Assembly (NCBI GenBank): GCA_038380435.1
Contig: JAWZYU010000013.1
Location: 64,126,446-64,190,445, forward strand
Origin: Ryuthela nishihirai
Taxonomy: Eukaryota > Arthropoda > Arachnida > Araneae > Heptathelidae
Direction of reading: 5' to 3'
Length of the DNA stretch: 64,000 nucleotides
The position numbers and the translations under genes were made by a program. Below, in pieces: positions 53,880 to 64,000 of this stretch. Each line of letters begins with the position of its first letter. The stretch's first letter is position 1. The notes below the pieces were generated by a model that saw nothing but the letters and a program-made list of their open reading frames with translations, did no database searches and was not told the DNA's origin.

Positions 53880-55147
53880 CTCCAAAATTTTTTTGTTCCG
53901 TGAACGCCTTTCAACCGAAAAATATTACATTATAATTATAATTATAAAATATAAAATTTTACTACCTATAATTATGAAACCTCTAAAATTTAGAATCGAT
54001 GCCGAAACAAATCTATAATGCTTCAAACATGCACATGCTTGTTGTCTGAATAAGCACATGCATATATTTATAACATAATTGGACAATCCTTTTTTGTTTA
54101 AGGCGCCATTACAGAATTTTTAGCGCAAACCCCTTGGGTTTCGCGAATCACCAAAATGGGAACCACTGTTGTATGAGAAACAATGACAAGCCCATTACAG
54201 CTTTCAGGTTATGTCCGTCCTTTGTGCATGGGGAGTAACTTTATTCCCTTAAAAAAAAGAGAAAAATAAATGCATGATTTGGCATCATTGCCAGGGAGAT
54301 AACATCCCCCATGTGTTTACTGATAATATGGGTATCCGAGTACAGTAGAACTACAATCAATCTACCTGCATGTGGCTCGGGAACATCGAAATATCGGATA
54401 TTTGACAGAAAATGTAGATAATTAAGAAAGTCTGCAGATAAAATGAAAATGTAATTTAATCCTGAGTAATTAAAGGAAATGTAAACAAAAGACCTGTTAA
54501 TAAGGCATAATGATAAAATTATAACGAGAGAGTTCTTCCTCATAGTGAATAGTTGTCAAAGAGAATTAACATCATCTTAACACTGTAAAGCAGCTGCTAC
54601 AATGAAGCCTAATATAATTCAATCAAATGTTCTCCTTTTGTATAACAGTGATTTCAGCCGTAAATAATCGGAATAATTTTTCCGTCCATGATGAAAACTT
54701 TTAAGAAACTTTTTAGGGTGCAATTAATCAGGAAAAAGGAGGGCACCATTGCGAAAGTAAATACCTTATATTAAATTTTACTGAAAAAATTAATGTTAAA
54801 ATTGAAAATTTATTGATTGTAATCTACTGTTTTTCCTCTAAGATGTTCTTAACACTATCATGAAGGAATTTGGGGGAGAAGGGCTACGAAAAGTAGCTCT
54901 ATCACTATGTGGCAGCTGTAACAAAATTCTACACTCAATACTGACCGGTTAAAACAATAATCTATAGTCCTTTAATCGAGGTCGCATTGTTTGTCAACAA
55001 CTTGTCCCCTCCTAAGACACTATCCTGGCTAACCCCTGCTCAGAACACATCTTCCCTTCCGTTAATGAAATCAATTAAATATCTTCTTACCTAAGGACTG
55101 CAAATAATAATTTAGGATAACTCATAAAAAATGCCAGGCAATTGTTC
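53880..55147. other. AT-rich sequence with one probable hAT end
   Basis: GGTTTCGCGAATCACC followed by GGGAACCACTG near 54138-54168 looks like a hAT terminus. Its partner was not found. No gene recognised; a 100-codon minus frame at 54241-54543 has no motif. Confidence 0.4.
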
Positions 55148-56509
55148 CCATAGAGCAGTGGTTCTCAAACTTTCCTATACCACGGACAACAAAGGTGTAG
55201 ACTGTCAACCTAACACGGACCACCTACCTTGGCACCTCTTCCATTCAAGTACCAAAATGTAGGAATAATGATTTAACAACTCATTAAAATGCATTATCAT
55301 CATAAAAACTTGTTATTAAAGTTATTTCATTGTAGAAAAGTTAAAAATAAATTAAGAAAAAAGTACTGTTTTTTTATTATATTTCAAACCACAAAAGAGC
55401 ATGGCAAACATTAAACAGAAAAGAAAAAACACCGTTATCAAGTTTTAGAACTAGGCATCTCAAATCAATGAAAATATTTGATGGCACAAAAGTCTGTACA
55501 AAATGTAATGCAAAAGAATCAGCACCAAACCACATCTTTCAATATATAGGCGTCAATAAGAAAATAATTCAAGATGATGAACAAAAGTTAACAAGTGGAT
55601 TAAAAGAATATAACCTCATGGAACTGTTTAAGACCAAGGGATAAGAAACAATAACATCATAATTATTTTTAGAATTAAAACAGTATTAGCACATTTCAAG
55701 GAAGTAAATAAACGAATAAATTTTTTATTCTCCATTTCAATGTGAAGAATGATGTTGCTTGTAATCTTTGACCAGTTTGGTTACATCAGGTGCAATGGAA
55801 GATAGTTTCAGTCTTAAGTCAGGCTCAACATTCAACCTCTTCCTTGTCACACTTTTTTGTCCAACGAGGGCAGAAAATCCTATTTCACAATCGCACGTTG
55901 TGGGAAACGGTAGCAGGTGCTTGATGGCACTGTTGGCGAGTTCAGGGTACTCTGATTTCACATGGATTCAGAAGTGTGTGAGGGATTTCTCACTAAACGC
56001 GATTTTCAGTGCTCCATCAGATGCCAATTCAATAAGCTGATCACACATACGAGCTGAAAGGCCGAAGGACTCAATCACAGATGCAGCACTGAAAGGATTC
56101 CTAATCCATTCCTTACTTTCATCAGGATCTGGAAAATATTTTTTATGCTATCTTGCAGAGTTGTTATGCGGTTCTGAAATAATTGTACTAATTCATCGTC
56201 GATTAGTTCTCCTGAAGACTGCAAAAAAATCAAGTGCAGAAAATGAATCATACTCCCCACGACCAAACCGTTTAACTCCAAAGTTCACATTTCTGTAAAA
56301 ATGCTTTTATTTTATCTTGCACTTTAAAAATGGTTGCATCGCGCCCCTGAAGTGACAGATTTAGGCTGTTCAGGATGCTGAAAACATCGCTGAGATATGT
56401 CACCTGCGCTAGTCGCTTGAAATCGTGGAAAAGAGATTTACTTACTTTATCAGTGTGATGAAGGAAGATCTTGATCTCATCCCTCAGTTCGAAAACTCTT
56501 GAAAGCACT

Positions 56510-56806
56510 CCGCAAAATTCCCCGCCCTGCTCACGGTCAGTAAGGGACACCGATGGCTTGGAAAGACCTCTGTCCGTCGGATGGGACGTTAAGCCGTGGC
56601 TCCGTGTGCGGGAGAACCATAGCTTTTGCACGTTAAGGAACACGCTGGATGGCCTTGACGGGAGGCTACCATCTGTCTCCCAACAACTGTTCCAGTGGGT
56701 CCCTTCCCCCAACCTTCTCTGAGCCTTCGGGGTTCATGTGACCTGGCCATTTAGCCCATGGTGTGCAAAAAAGTGCCGCTCAGAGGTAAAACAAATCAAC
56801 CCAATT
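56510..56806 (+). repeat. SINE-A copy, 5' truncated, inside the hAT transposase
   Basis: It lacks the tRNA head, starting CAAAATTCCCCGCCCTGC, and ends GTAAAACAAATCAACCCAA. The host codons RWLSRG and RVFELRD continue on either side. A degenerate duplication (CTTGAAAG and TTTGAAAC) brackets it. Confidence 0.88.
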
Positions 56807-57633
56807 TTGAAACCTCTTACCCCCTTGACAACCACCGTACTTCGGTGTGGAAAAGTAAACTTTTGTGCACACTTCCCATTTCTTCGCACAATACAATAAA
56901 AAGGTGAGAGTTCATTGACCGTAATTTAATTAAATTAACCACTTTAACTACTTGTTTCGATACAAGATCCAGTTCAGAAGGCATTCCTTTTACCGCTAAC
57001 TGTTCTCTGTGGATAAAGCAGTGAGTTGAACTACACTCTGGCACTAACCCTTTTATTTTTTCTGTAAAACCCTTTCTTTTCCCACGCAAAGCTGAAGTAC
57101 TGACTCCGACACATTTTTTTCCAATCCAAATTGTGTGTTATGAAATAATCATTAACCATAACAAAAATATCATCTCCTGTACTGTGAGTTTTTAAAGATA
57201 AACAAAAAGTCATCATGAACTCCATTTTCGTAAATGTATCTTACATATACTAAAAGTTGACACAAGTTTTCTACGTCCGTGCATTCGCGCAATTGTAAAG
57301 CAAAATCACTACTACCACGCACACGTGTGATTAATTGCTCCTCCACATTAGATACCAAAGATGTTATGCGACACTGAATTGTATCATTCGACAAAGGAAT
57401 CTTGTCTATTGCTCGCCGTGCCGTTTTCCCCGAGCATAATATTCACCACCAATTTATCCGCTGGCTTTACAAGAGTTTCAGCGTCGGTATGTCCTTGACC
57501 AGTTTTTGCCACAAGTAAAGCCACTTGGAATGATGCCTCTGTAGTTTTCCTCTCTTCCGCACTCGTAGCAACAGAAGTCATTGATTTCTGTGATGACAGA
57601 ATCACTTTACGTTTGTTTTGAAAATATTCAACA

Positions 57634-57788
57634 ACCGGGTTCGAGCCCAGGGTAAGGCATGGATGTGTGTCGTTTTTCTGCTGAGGTCCTGCCATCCTCT
57701 CAGATCTTCTACTATGGCATATAAACTGACAGGCTCCTGTCAGACCTCTGTGGCAAGCAGCTGCTTGAGGGGGTATTTAATTTTTTTT
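57634..57788 (+). repeat. SINE-B copy inside the hAT transposase
   Basis: It starts in the B box (GGGTTCGAGCCCAGGGTAAG) and ends GCAGCTGCTTGAGGGGGTAT with a T-rich tail, splitting the region between the BED finger and the next domain. Confidence 0.9.
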
Positions 57789-58205
57789 AATTTTGTGGGC
57801 CAAATCTGCTTGTTTTGTTTGAAAATGCCGTGAAAGTTTTGAAGGTTTCATCGCGTCGTTAGACAAAGTATCATAGCACAGAACACAACGAGGGTTAGGT
57901 GCAAGTTGGTCAACGGTCCAATAAAATCCCATTTTCAGATAATCTTTATCATATTTCCTGTTTACACATTTCTTTTGTTTTTTGGTGATAACAGAGCAAC
58001 TGGCTTGAAAACGATCGTCAATGGTTTTAGTTTTAAAAGGCCCATGTGCAGTCGTATCGATTCCACTTACATTCCGTTTCAATGAAAACACAATATGATA
58101 ACACAATAATAATGCCCATGGTATACAATATTTAGGTAAACCCCCACACACAAAACACATAAGAATAACTAACTGCCGAAAGCAAAGGGCTACTCACTAC
58201 TGATG

Positions 58206-58384
58206 TGATTGCTCAAAAAAGCATCCGAACGCTATGGCTGATTACAGAATTCAGAAAAAATATCTGGCAGCGTCATGTGACACGAAGGTTGCCAGTTCAC
58301 TAATTTCTCAAAAAATCGCTGCCAGATATTGTTTTCTGTATTCTGTAATCAACCATAGCGTTCGGACACTTTTTTGAGTGACTG
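58206..58384. mobile_element. foldback mariner-type MITE, copy 2
   Basis: GATTGCTCAAAAAAGCATCC and TATCTGGCAGC mirror GCTGCCAGATA and the CTTTTTTGAGTGACTG end, like the 48427 copy. TA follows the right end. Confidence 0.85.
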
Positions 58385-58734
58385 TACTGCACGTCCTTCA
58401 GCGCATTTGACCTTGATGGCCCGAGCCTCATTGCGGTGGAGTAGGTACACTCCCCGCTTAGTGCGATAGACCACTGTACACGCCGCTGATCTTAAAGTTG
58501 CATTACTTGCGTGTTACAAATACAGATTTTCTACAGAAAATTGAGAAAATTTCGCGGACCACCTAGGACCTAGCCACGGACCACAGTTTGAGAACCACTG
58601 CCATAGAGTGTGGCTTGTCGTGGCCCGAACCTAAGAGGTCTGCAATAAAAGATATTCACTTGCCATTATAAGGCTGCCACTAGTGGCTGATTCCATAATG
58701 ACAGGATTTAGCATCCACAATCGTGATCAGCAGC

Positions 58735-58805
58735 CGGTAGCTCAGCTGTCAGACCACTGGCATGTCACCAGGAGGACGTGGGTTCAGATCCCACCCATGT
58801 TAAGA
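58735..58805 (+). repeat. tRNA-like sequence, probably SINE-derived
   Basis: GGTAGCTCAGCTGTCAGACC (A box), CTGGCATGTCACCAGGAGG and GGGTTCAGATCCCACCC (B box). The acceptor ends do not pair (GCAGCCG against CATGTTA), so it is not an authentic tRNA gene. The GGCATGT-CCAGGAG part resembles SINE-C. Confidence 0.6.
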
Positions 58806-58949
58806 CAATTTTTCCTCCATGTCCACGTTGACCTACCGCATAATACTGTTTAAAATCTTGCTACTGTGTTGTGATTTAAAATGTTATTAATGTGTTTATT
58901 GTTATAACAAACATTTCACAGTGAAAAATTAAACAGTGAAGAATGTATA

Positions 58950-59021
58950 CTGCTCACAAAAATTAGGGGATATTTCAAAATGAATATAAAGCGATGAAAT
59001 ATCCCCTAATTTTGTGAGCAG
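58950..59021. mobile_element. short palindromic mariner-type MITE
   Basis: CTGCTCACAAAAATTAGGGG and the inverse of CCCCTAATTTTGTGAGCAG form arms around a short loop, and TATA lies on both sides (TA target). Only 72 bases. Confidence 0.85.
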
Positions 59022-59097
59022 TATAGATGTATGCATGAATTTTGCGTTTCTTCCCTATCCCTGCCATTTGCTTTCTTTCTTATGGGAAAACTATGCT

Positions 59098-59103
59098 TAT
59101 ATA
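59098..59103 (+). promoter_or_regulatory. candidate TATA box of the paired gene, copy 2
   Basis: GCTTATATAGGCGG, about 60 bases before the conserved leader block and 340 before the start codon. It is the only good TATA motif in a suitable place; the start site is not determined. Confidence 0.4.
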
Positions 59104-59158
59104 GGCGGCTATTTTTCAGATTCCCAACCCCACATAAATCGGGAGCCGACCGGAACAG

Positions 59159-59285
59159 GAAAATGAGTCTCATTGTTTCCTGCATTTAGCAAACGCAACA
59201 AGTGAAGATCAGAAATATTCAAAATTCTGAACAAAGCAAGAGAAAAACAATTAACGAGTTAAAAGACGTCTGCTTCTTAAGATAA
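59159..59285 (+). promoter_or_regulatory. conserved 5' leader block of the paired gene, copy 2
   Basis: Collinear with 51625-51765: TTGTTTCCTGCAT, GCAAACGCAACAAG, GAAATATTCAAAATTCTGAA, GCAAG, then diverging. It probably lies in the 5' UTR. Confidence 0.65.
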
Positions 59286-59439
59286 CAGATTTGTCGTCGT
59301 TATTGGCAAAGTGAGTATTGTGCTATTTTGGTTTCCGTAATTCGTTTATTTGCATTTGCATTAAGAAGAAAACACTTGCGATATTTTAGTGATTTATAGT
59401 ATACAATTAACGACTTATTTTGATTGGATATTCTGCACA

Positions 59440-59967
59440 ATGGCAGAAAGAGCAGATGGTACGCGAGAAACGACGCTACAACGCGTCTTTCATTTCCTTC
59501 GCAGACAGCGAGGAAAATCAAGAAGAAGATGGAGATGTTTGAAATGCAGTTTATGCTGCTGCATTAAGGGTGAATCATCAGATAATGATGATGAAATATA
59601 TGCTCCCTCACAATCCAGTGAAAGAGTAGATGAAGTGGAGGAAGAAACTGTTGAAATGGAAGAGGCAAGAAAAGATCCTCACGTTTCAAGTCTTTCACTC
59701 GCATGTAGTTCCAGCAATATGACAGAAGAGTCCGGTTCCCATAGATGGGAATGTCAATTTCCAGCAGATTCTGCACAAGAGGGAGTTTGGGAACTGCCAA
59801 CGGAACATGGAAATATCTTGAGACGAAAAAGGAACGTTATTTATGTTCCGAAGAGCAGAGGCTTTTCGTGTTACTTGGGAGATATCATATCTTTTGCAGT
59901 TTTCGCTTTTATGGCCTGTGTCATAATTGTCAACATCTTGGTAGATCGTATCCGACACAGAAAATGA
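59440..59967 (+). CDS. tail-anchored small protein, paired gene copy 2, intact
   Basis: A single 175-codon frame starts at ATG 59440 in a good context (CACAATGG). I do not recognise the family. Residues 1-19 are amphipathic, 21-32 are Arg-rich (RRQRGKSRRRWR), 34-41 form a Cys cluster (CLKCSLCC plus C) that could be palmitoylated or bind metal, and 46-77 are strongly acidic (EVEEETVEMEEA). A basic patch LRRKRNV (127-133) precedes a predicted transmembrane helix at about 148-168 (ISFAVFAFMACVIIVNIL) with a short basic end DRIRHRK. No signal peptide is visible, so a tail-anchored membrane protein with most of its length in the cytosol is inferred. The copy at 51975 shares the N-terminal motif, the acidic middle and the C-terminal helix, but the sequences have diverged strongly. 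AATAAA lies at 60570. Confidence 0.7.
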   Translation: MAERADGTRETTLQRVFHFLRRQRGKSRRRWRCLKCSLCCCIKGESSDNDDEIYAPSQSSERVDEVEEETVEMEEARKDPHVSSLSLACSSSNMTEESGSHRWECQFPADSAQEGVWELPTEHGNILRRKRNVIYVPKSRGFSCYLGDIISFAVFAFMACVIIVNILVDRIRHRK

Positions 59968-60084
59968 TAATGATGAACAACTAATAATGAAAGAAAGATG
60001 AAAGAAAATGTATTAAGATCAACAACAAAATATGAAAAGAAAGAGAAATAGGAAAAAAAAAAAGAAAAAAAAGGAAAAAAAAAA

Positions 60085-60236
60085 TATCTCCCCTAAAATT
60101 CATCCTCAGACGTCCCCCGAATCGTGGGAGACGGGCAACATCCAATATCTGTTGATTCCTCCCTAGAATTCATTTCATCTTTGAGGTAAACCTCAGATAA
60201 TGGATGGCTAACATGAGGCTCTGGTACAACACATGT
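60085..60236 (+). promoter_or_regulatory. conserved 3' block with hairpin, copy 2
   Basis: It matches 52761-52906 over its full length. CATCCAATATCTG (60139-60151) pairs with CAGATAATGGATG (60194-60206) except at one position, where copy 1 pairs fully. The block also contains CATCCTCAGACGTCCC and GTGGGAGACGGGCAACA. Probably part of the 3' UTR. Confidence 0.7.
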
Positions 60237-60470
60237 TATATAAATACATATCATACATACATAAATACATATATATGTGAACACACCTGCATATCAAACA
60301 TACATGCATATCTCGTACATAGATATATACATACATACATGCATATCGTATATAAATACATATCATACTGAATATATGTTATATACACATATGCAATACA
60401 TACATATATACATACATACGCAAATATGTACACATACATACATATATACATACATATCACATATGCATTC
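60237..60470. repeat. CATA microsatellite
   Basis: ACATACATATATACATA-type repeats. The long frames on both strands are translations of this repeat. Confidence 0.92.
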
Positions 60471-60575
60471 CACACTGATGCATCCTAAGACTTGTATACA
60501 GAAATGGATGTCGCTAATCATATATTTAATTCTTATATTATTAATTATTATAATTTTACGACAAAATTAAATAAA

Positions 60576-61120
60576 AATTAACGCTACTTTTAACGAAAAA
60601 TATTAGAAACTGAAAGTTGGTGGGGAACATCATTTATTAAAGATAAGAATGCATAAAGAAATATCAGAAGTGGCATGGTGCTTGTTTTTAATCTCTAAGA
60701 GTGTTTAAAAAATTGCAATTATAATAAAAAGTTTTGCTTTTTGCTTATTTTTTTCCATAATTGCAAGAATTGTTTGAAATATAAATTATTCTTAGTCCGG
60801 AATTATCTATAGATCTTGAATTAGAAAAGATTGGCCAAACGGCATCCAGTCGCCACGTTAAGGCTCACAAAGGGGTGTGTGTGTGCCCTCCCCCCCCCCC
60901 CCCCCACACACACCTTTGGCCTCAGTATGATTAGATTGCGTAGGTTTGTTTTTCACTTTCGAAACAGTAATTTTTAGTGCTTTTAAAAAGAGACTTTTAA
61001 CTCTAAGTTAAAGTAGTTTCAGAGAAGTTTTTTAATTGAAATATTGAGTTATTTATGCATAAATTGAAATATTTTGAAAAGTTGCAAAACTTTCGTTATA
61101 GGAGTAAATCATTTTGAAAG
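60576..61120. other. AT-rich spacer with a C tract
   Basis: A GTGTGTGTG/CCCC/CACACAC stretch at 60876-60912 makes a near-palindrome around a C tract. No gene recognised. Confidence 0.4.
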
Positions 61121-61475
61121 GTTGATGCAATGTCCTTGTATCTTCTATCTGTCATTAGTGATATGTCCATACTTAATAGAAAATATATATAATACGGCAT
61201 ATAAAACATAAATATTATAAAGCTTTATAATATTTATGTTTTGCTTAATTACATATCGTAGATAAATCGTAGATAATTTATTATATATTAGATAATCGTA
61301 GATATTTTGTTGTCACATATCATATAATTAGCAGATCATAACATCTCTAATATATAATTAATCATAAGTGCTTAATTCCTCTCAAAATAAATCAATCTCA
61401 CATGAGGCCAGACTCGAACCTCGAGCCCACTCCTGTTTCTGGATCCAATAGTCGCCATACCCTCTTCCACTCCTA
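61121..61475. repeat. dispersed repeat, copy 2 (partner at 38.46 kb)
   Basis: GTTGATGCAATGTCCTTGTA, TCATTAGTGATATGTCCATA, ATAAGTGCTTAATTCCTCTC and GGCCAGACTCGAACCTCGAG follow in the same order as at 38463-38800, with an extra GTAGATAA duplication near 61260. Confidence 0.75.
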
Positions 61476-61479
61476 TCCC

Positions 61480-64000
61480 CCCCCCCCTCCCCTTCACTCG
61501 CCTCTTCCCCTCCACGCCTAACATGTCAGCCCCAAGAAACCTCGGCTACCAGTTCATTTCCCAGAGTTAATCTTTCTAAGGTCAAGGCCCATTTTGGAAT
61601 TCCTATCTCCAAATAGCTAAGAGAGCAACTTCCCTCTGGCCGTTTCTTACTCGCCTAAACAATCCTTCCTTCTTCTACTCTAACTCTCGTTCTCTACCAA
61701 ATTTAAATTTTAAATATTCCACAAATATAACCATTAATATCACTAAAACTCGATGTTACTTTATTTAGGTTTACCTAAAACGAAAACCTCTCTTTTCCCC
61801 TTTCCTATGCCCTTTATATATCCTTTTAGAAACTTTCTCTATCTACTTTAAATTCTTTTTTATCACTTTTTCTTCTGTTTCCCCCCCCCCTCCGATTTTC
61901 CTTCCAAAAATCCTGCAAAATTAAATTTTATTCTCTTTACTACTTTGCCCCCAACCACATAAAAACCTATTCACAATTCCACTATTACATAATAGTTTTC
62001 TATTTTGGTAACTAGCTGGCGATTGTATTTGTCTTATAATGTCCCCTGTCATATAATGTCTTACGGATTACGTGCAGGGTCAAAAACTCAAAAAACCAAA
62101 ATTATTAGGAATATTGCATAAATAATTTAAGTCAAGTTACATGTCTTAACTTAATCTGTCAATGTTACGAATGTTATAATATTATGTTCTATATCATTCT
62201 GTTAGTTCATAACTGAAGTGTTATAATTAGTATATTCACATATACTAATAATAGTTTTATAGTCCGCTACCTTCCTGCTATGTCGTTTAAAGACTAAGTG
62301 TATATAATATTAAAAATTATAAATACGTCAACCAACTTTAACACAAACGTGGCAACAATGTCTAACTCATAATATAAAATTTTAAAATCTTGTTTCTGTA
62401 AATTTTTGTGTATATCCATGCTATTCTTGACTACCTCTTAAAGACAGCCCTACCTTGAACAAGCTTAGCCAGTTCGCATTCCTTCCCCGCAACCTCCCAC
62501 ACACTATGGCTCTCAACTCAGTCTGCACAGCCACTCCTAACTGCCATGCTAATCCTCATCCAAATCAGCTCATACTTCAGTACATAAACACCGGCCCCTG
62601 CCGTAACCATCGAGACTCAAGGCCTTTTCACGAGCCTTTTCACTGGTAACGTCACACGTTCTGACGTCAGCATTCGTCGATATAGCATCTTGACACCCCG
62701 TAGCTGCTTGTGTGTTTGTTGGCGGGATTATTATCTTTAAATTATTATCTGGTGTTCAACAAATGTATTTTTAAACAATTTTTGCAAGATAAAAGATGAT
62801 TGTTTGTTAGAGAATTTAGGAAATAAGAAAAAATATCTTAGTGCCAAAAAGAGAAAGTTGTCTACCCTCAATAAATAGTATCCACAGAATTAACTGTTGG
62901 CTTTGATATTAATAGTTTTGTGACAAACAGTTTTTCTGGCATGTGGGATTTGAACCATATCTCTCCAGGTACATGCCACAGTGTTCTAAGACACCTAAAC
63001 TAATAAGTTATATTAGTGGAAAAATGGCAGAGTCTGTTAGTTTAGTGGTACCACTGGCTTATATCTGGAAGGATGTATGCCTAAATGATTTAATCTTTCT
63101 TTACCAGAGTGCATAGAATTATTTTTTTAACAATCGAAGATTGATTAGAGACTATTTTCTTTACATTTGGGAGGTTAGTTGAGCGATTTATTGTCAAATC
63201 TTTAGTCATAGATTTAAAGGTAGCTTTGTAAACTAAAATATATATGTGTGTGTGCTTGCAGTAAATTGTAGTTTCTAAAGTTTAGATGCATTTTTCCTGC
63301 TAGTTTTTTAATATGTATTCCATCGGAAGGTTGTATCCATGTCCAAATATTATTCAAATATCCATGTCGAAATATTATTCAATTTAATGAGAGTTCAGAA
63401 AAAAATACAGCTCAATATTCCTATTAATTCAGTCTAATCACTAAGAAAAAGTATTGAAATTAAATCATAACTAACTGAAATTGTTACAACTAAAGCTATT
63501 ACAGTATATCATTAATTTTTAATTCACATTTCCAATAAAATTGTTCTGAATAATTTTTGTGTGTTTTTTTCTCTTTTTAATAAAACACACTAATTTTCCA
63601 TAACAATTTATATGTCACGATTATATTATTAATGGTACAAACAACTGGATCAGTTATTGACAACATTTATCGCGAAAAATATGTGAAGGAAATGATTTTA
63701 TTTTTGTTAATATATAACCGAGTAATTATTTGCATTTAACTTTATTTTTAAACATATTGTGTCATTGTAATTATACGTACAACCGATTATGACGCTTCTG
63801 GTAATTTATATGTCGTTCTACATGTTCAGAGAACGTTAAACCACGATTACATTTTGAGTCATCAATTTAGCACAATTACAAATCAAGATCTATTTTAGTT
63901 TCAACGTCTTCCCTATTTTAAGGTTTGCCATAGAAATATTACTCTAATGTACATATATACCATATAATAATACCATGTCAATCAGTTTTTGAGTACAGTG
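61480..64000. other. AT-rich sequence, no confirmed gene
   Basis: C-rich tracts at 61480 and 61880. 62455-62700 is GC-richer and holds an open frame whose first ATG (about 62506) leaves only about 47 codons; not called. Two weak tRNA-like pieces of the SINE-C kind occur at 62940-63015 (minus, GGTTCAAATCCCACATG) and 63040-63090 (plus, GTTAGTTTAGTGGTACC). The remainder shows nothing recognisable. Confidence 0.4.

Larger units (their letters stand above)
55737..58160 (-). pseudogene. hAT transposase (ZBED5/FAM200-like), broken
   Basis: Segments in order: BED zinc finger (58160-57777; RKYDKDYLKMGFYWT, CVLCYDTLSNDAMKPSKLSR, HFQTKQADL), SINE-B, PVVEYFQNKRK and KTTEASFQVALLVAKTGQ, SNDTIQCRITSLVSNVEEQL, then the catalytic middle with CTDVENLCQLLVYVRYI, SSTHCFIHREQLAVKGMPSE and HTEVRWLSRG (RW motif), SINE-A, RVFELRDEIKIFL, LQGRDATIFKVQDKIKAFL, and the C-terminal dimerisation region KHLLPFPTTCDCEIGFSAL, RKRLNVEPDLRLKLSSI. 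Besides the two SINE insertions, frames change around 56275, 57090 and 57390. The domain order equals that of domesticated ZBED5-type proteins, but here it sits within its own TIRs. Confidence 0.92.
55156..58600 (-). mobile_element. hAT transposon (ZBED5-like), 3.4 kb with three insertions
   Basis: CCATAGAG is duplicated at 55148-55155 and 58601-58608. Termini are CAGTGGTTCTCAAACTTTCC and the inverse of GTTTGAGAACCACTG. It carries a broken transposase gene plus a SINE-A, a SINE-B and a foldback MITE. It lies between the two copies of the paired gene. Confidence 0.95.

Noticed and set aside
55737..58160. Domesticated ZBED5-like host gene
   Set aside because: The coding region is interrupted by two SINEs and frame changes and is enclosed by its own TIRs and 8-bp target duplication, so it is an ordinary dead transposon.
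58735..58805. Functional tRNA gene
   Set aside because: The 5' and 3' acceptor segments do not pair.
60251..60570. Tyr/Ile-rich open frames on both strands
   Set aside because: They arise from the CATA microsatellite.
62455..62649. Small gene near the right end
   Set aside because: Its only ATG is internal and leaves about 47 codons. No motif, splice context or second copy supports it.

Overview
The window looks like a piece of a large, AT-rich, repeat-laden animal genome. The coding signals I recognise belong almost entirely to eukaryotic transposable elements: an RTE-type LINE, an I-group LINE with RNase H, a CR1/L2-like LINE tail, Tigger/pogo, Tc1, several hAT elements, IS630/mariner-type MITEs and at least four RNA-derived SINE-like families. 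Nothing is bacterial. The element mix and the 5S-like sequence fit an arthropod, perhaps a chelicerate such as a spider or scorpion. That placement is inference and not secure.

Layout. 0-9 kb: SINE-A copies, one of which carries two transposons nested inside it (a mariner/IS630-type element and a hAT-like element), and a SINE with a 5S rRNA-derived head. 9.1-11.3 kb: a dead Tigger element. 12-21 kb: a hAT deletion derivative, more SINEs, and an element bounded by inverted repeats. 21-25 kb: CR1/L2-like LINE tail, a Tc1 copy, a palindromic MITE. 25.2-27.2 kb: a 23-bp minisatellite. 28.0-31.4 kb: an RTE LINE with an uninterrupted 1003-aa endonuclease-reverse transcriptase frame, the only complete autonomous element here, with a decayed head-to-head copy beside it. 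33-38.8 kb: SINE-B copies and a decayed I-group LINE with an internal inverted duplication and a tandemly repeated 3' region. 39-50 kb: MITEs, decayed RTE copies, two more tandem arrays, an inverted repeat carrying tRNA-like modules, and a Tc1 relic. 51-60.5 kb: a pair of related small genes, one intact and one frameshifted, on either side of a 3.4-kb hAT element that has itself taken three insertions. 60.5-64 kb: AT-rich sequence with one dispersed repeat.

The only candidate host genes are the pair at 51.6-52.9 and 59.1-60.2 kb. They share a 5' leader block, an N-terminal Arg-rich/Cys-cluster segment, an acidic Ser-rich middle, a C-terminal transmembrane segment and a 3' block of about 150 bases that contains a hairpin. 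I do not recognise the family.

How the elements relate: SINE-B ends in the same 3' sequence as the RTE LINE, so it probably uses that LINE's reverse transcriptase. The same SINE body occurs once behind a 5S rRNA-derived head and elsewhere behind tRNA-like heads. Many boundaries below were read by eye and are good to within a few to tens of bases. Boundaries given with target-site duplications are exact.
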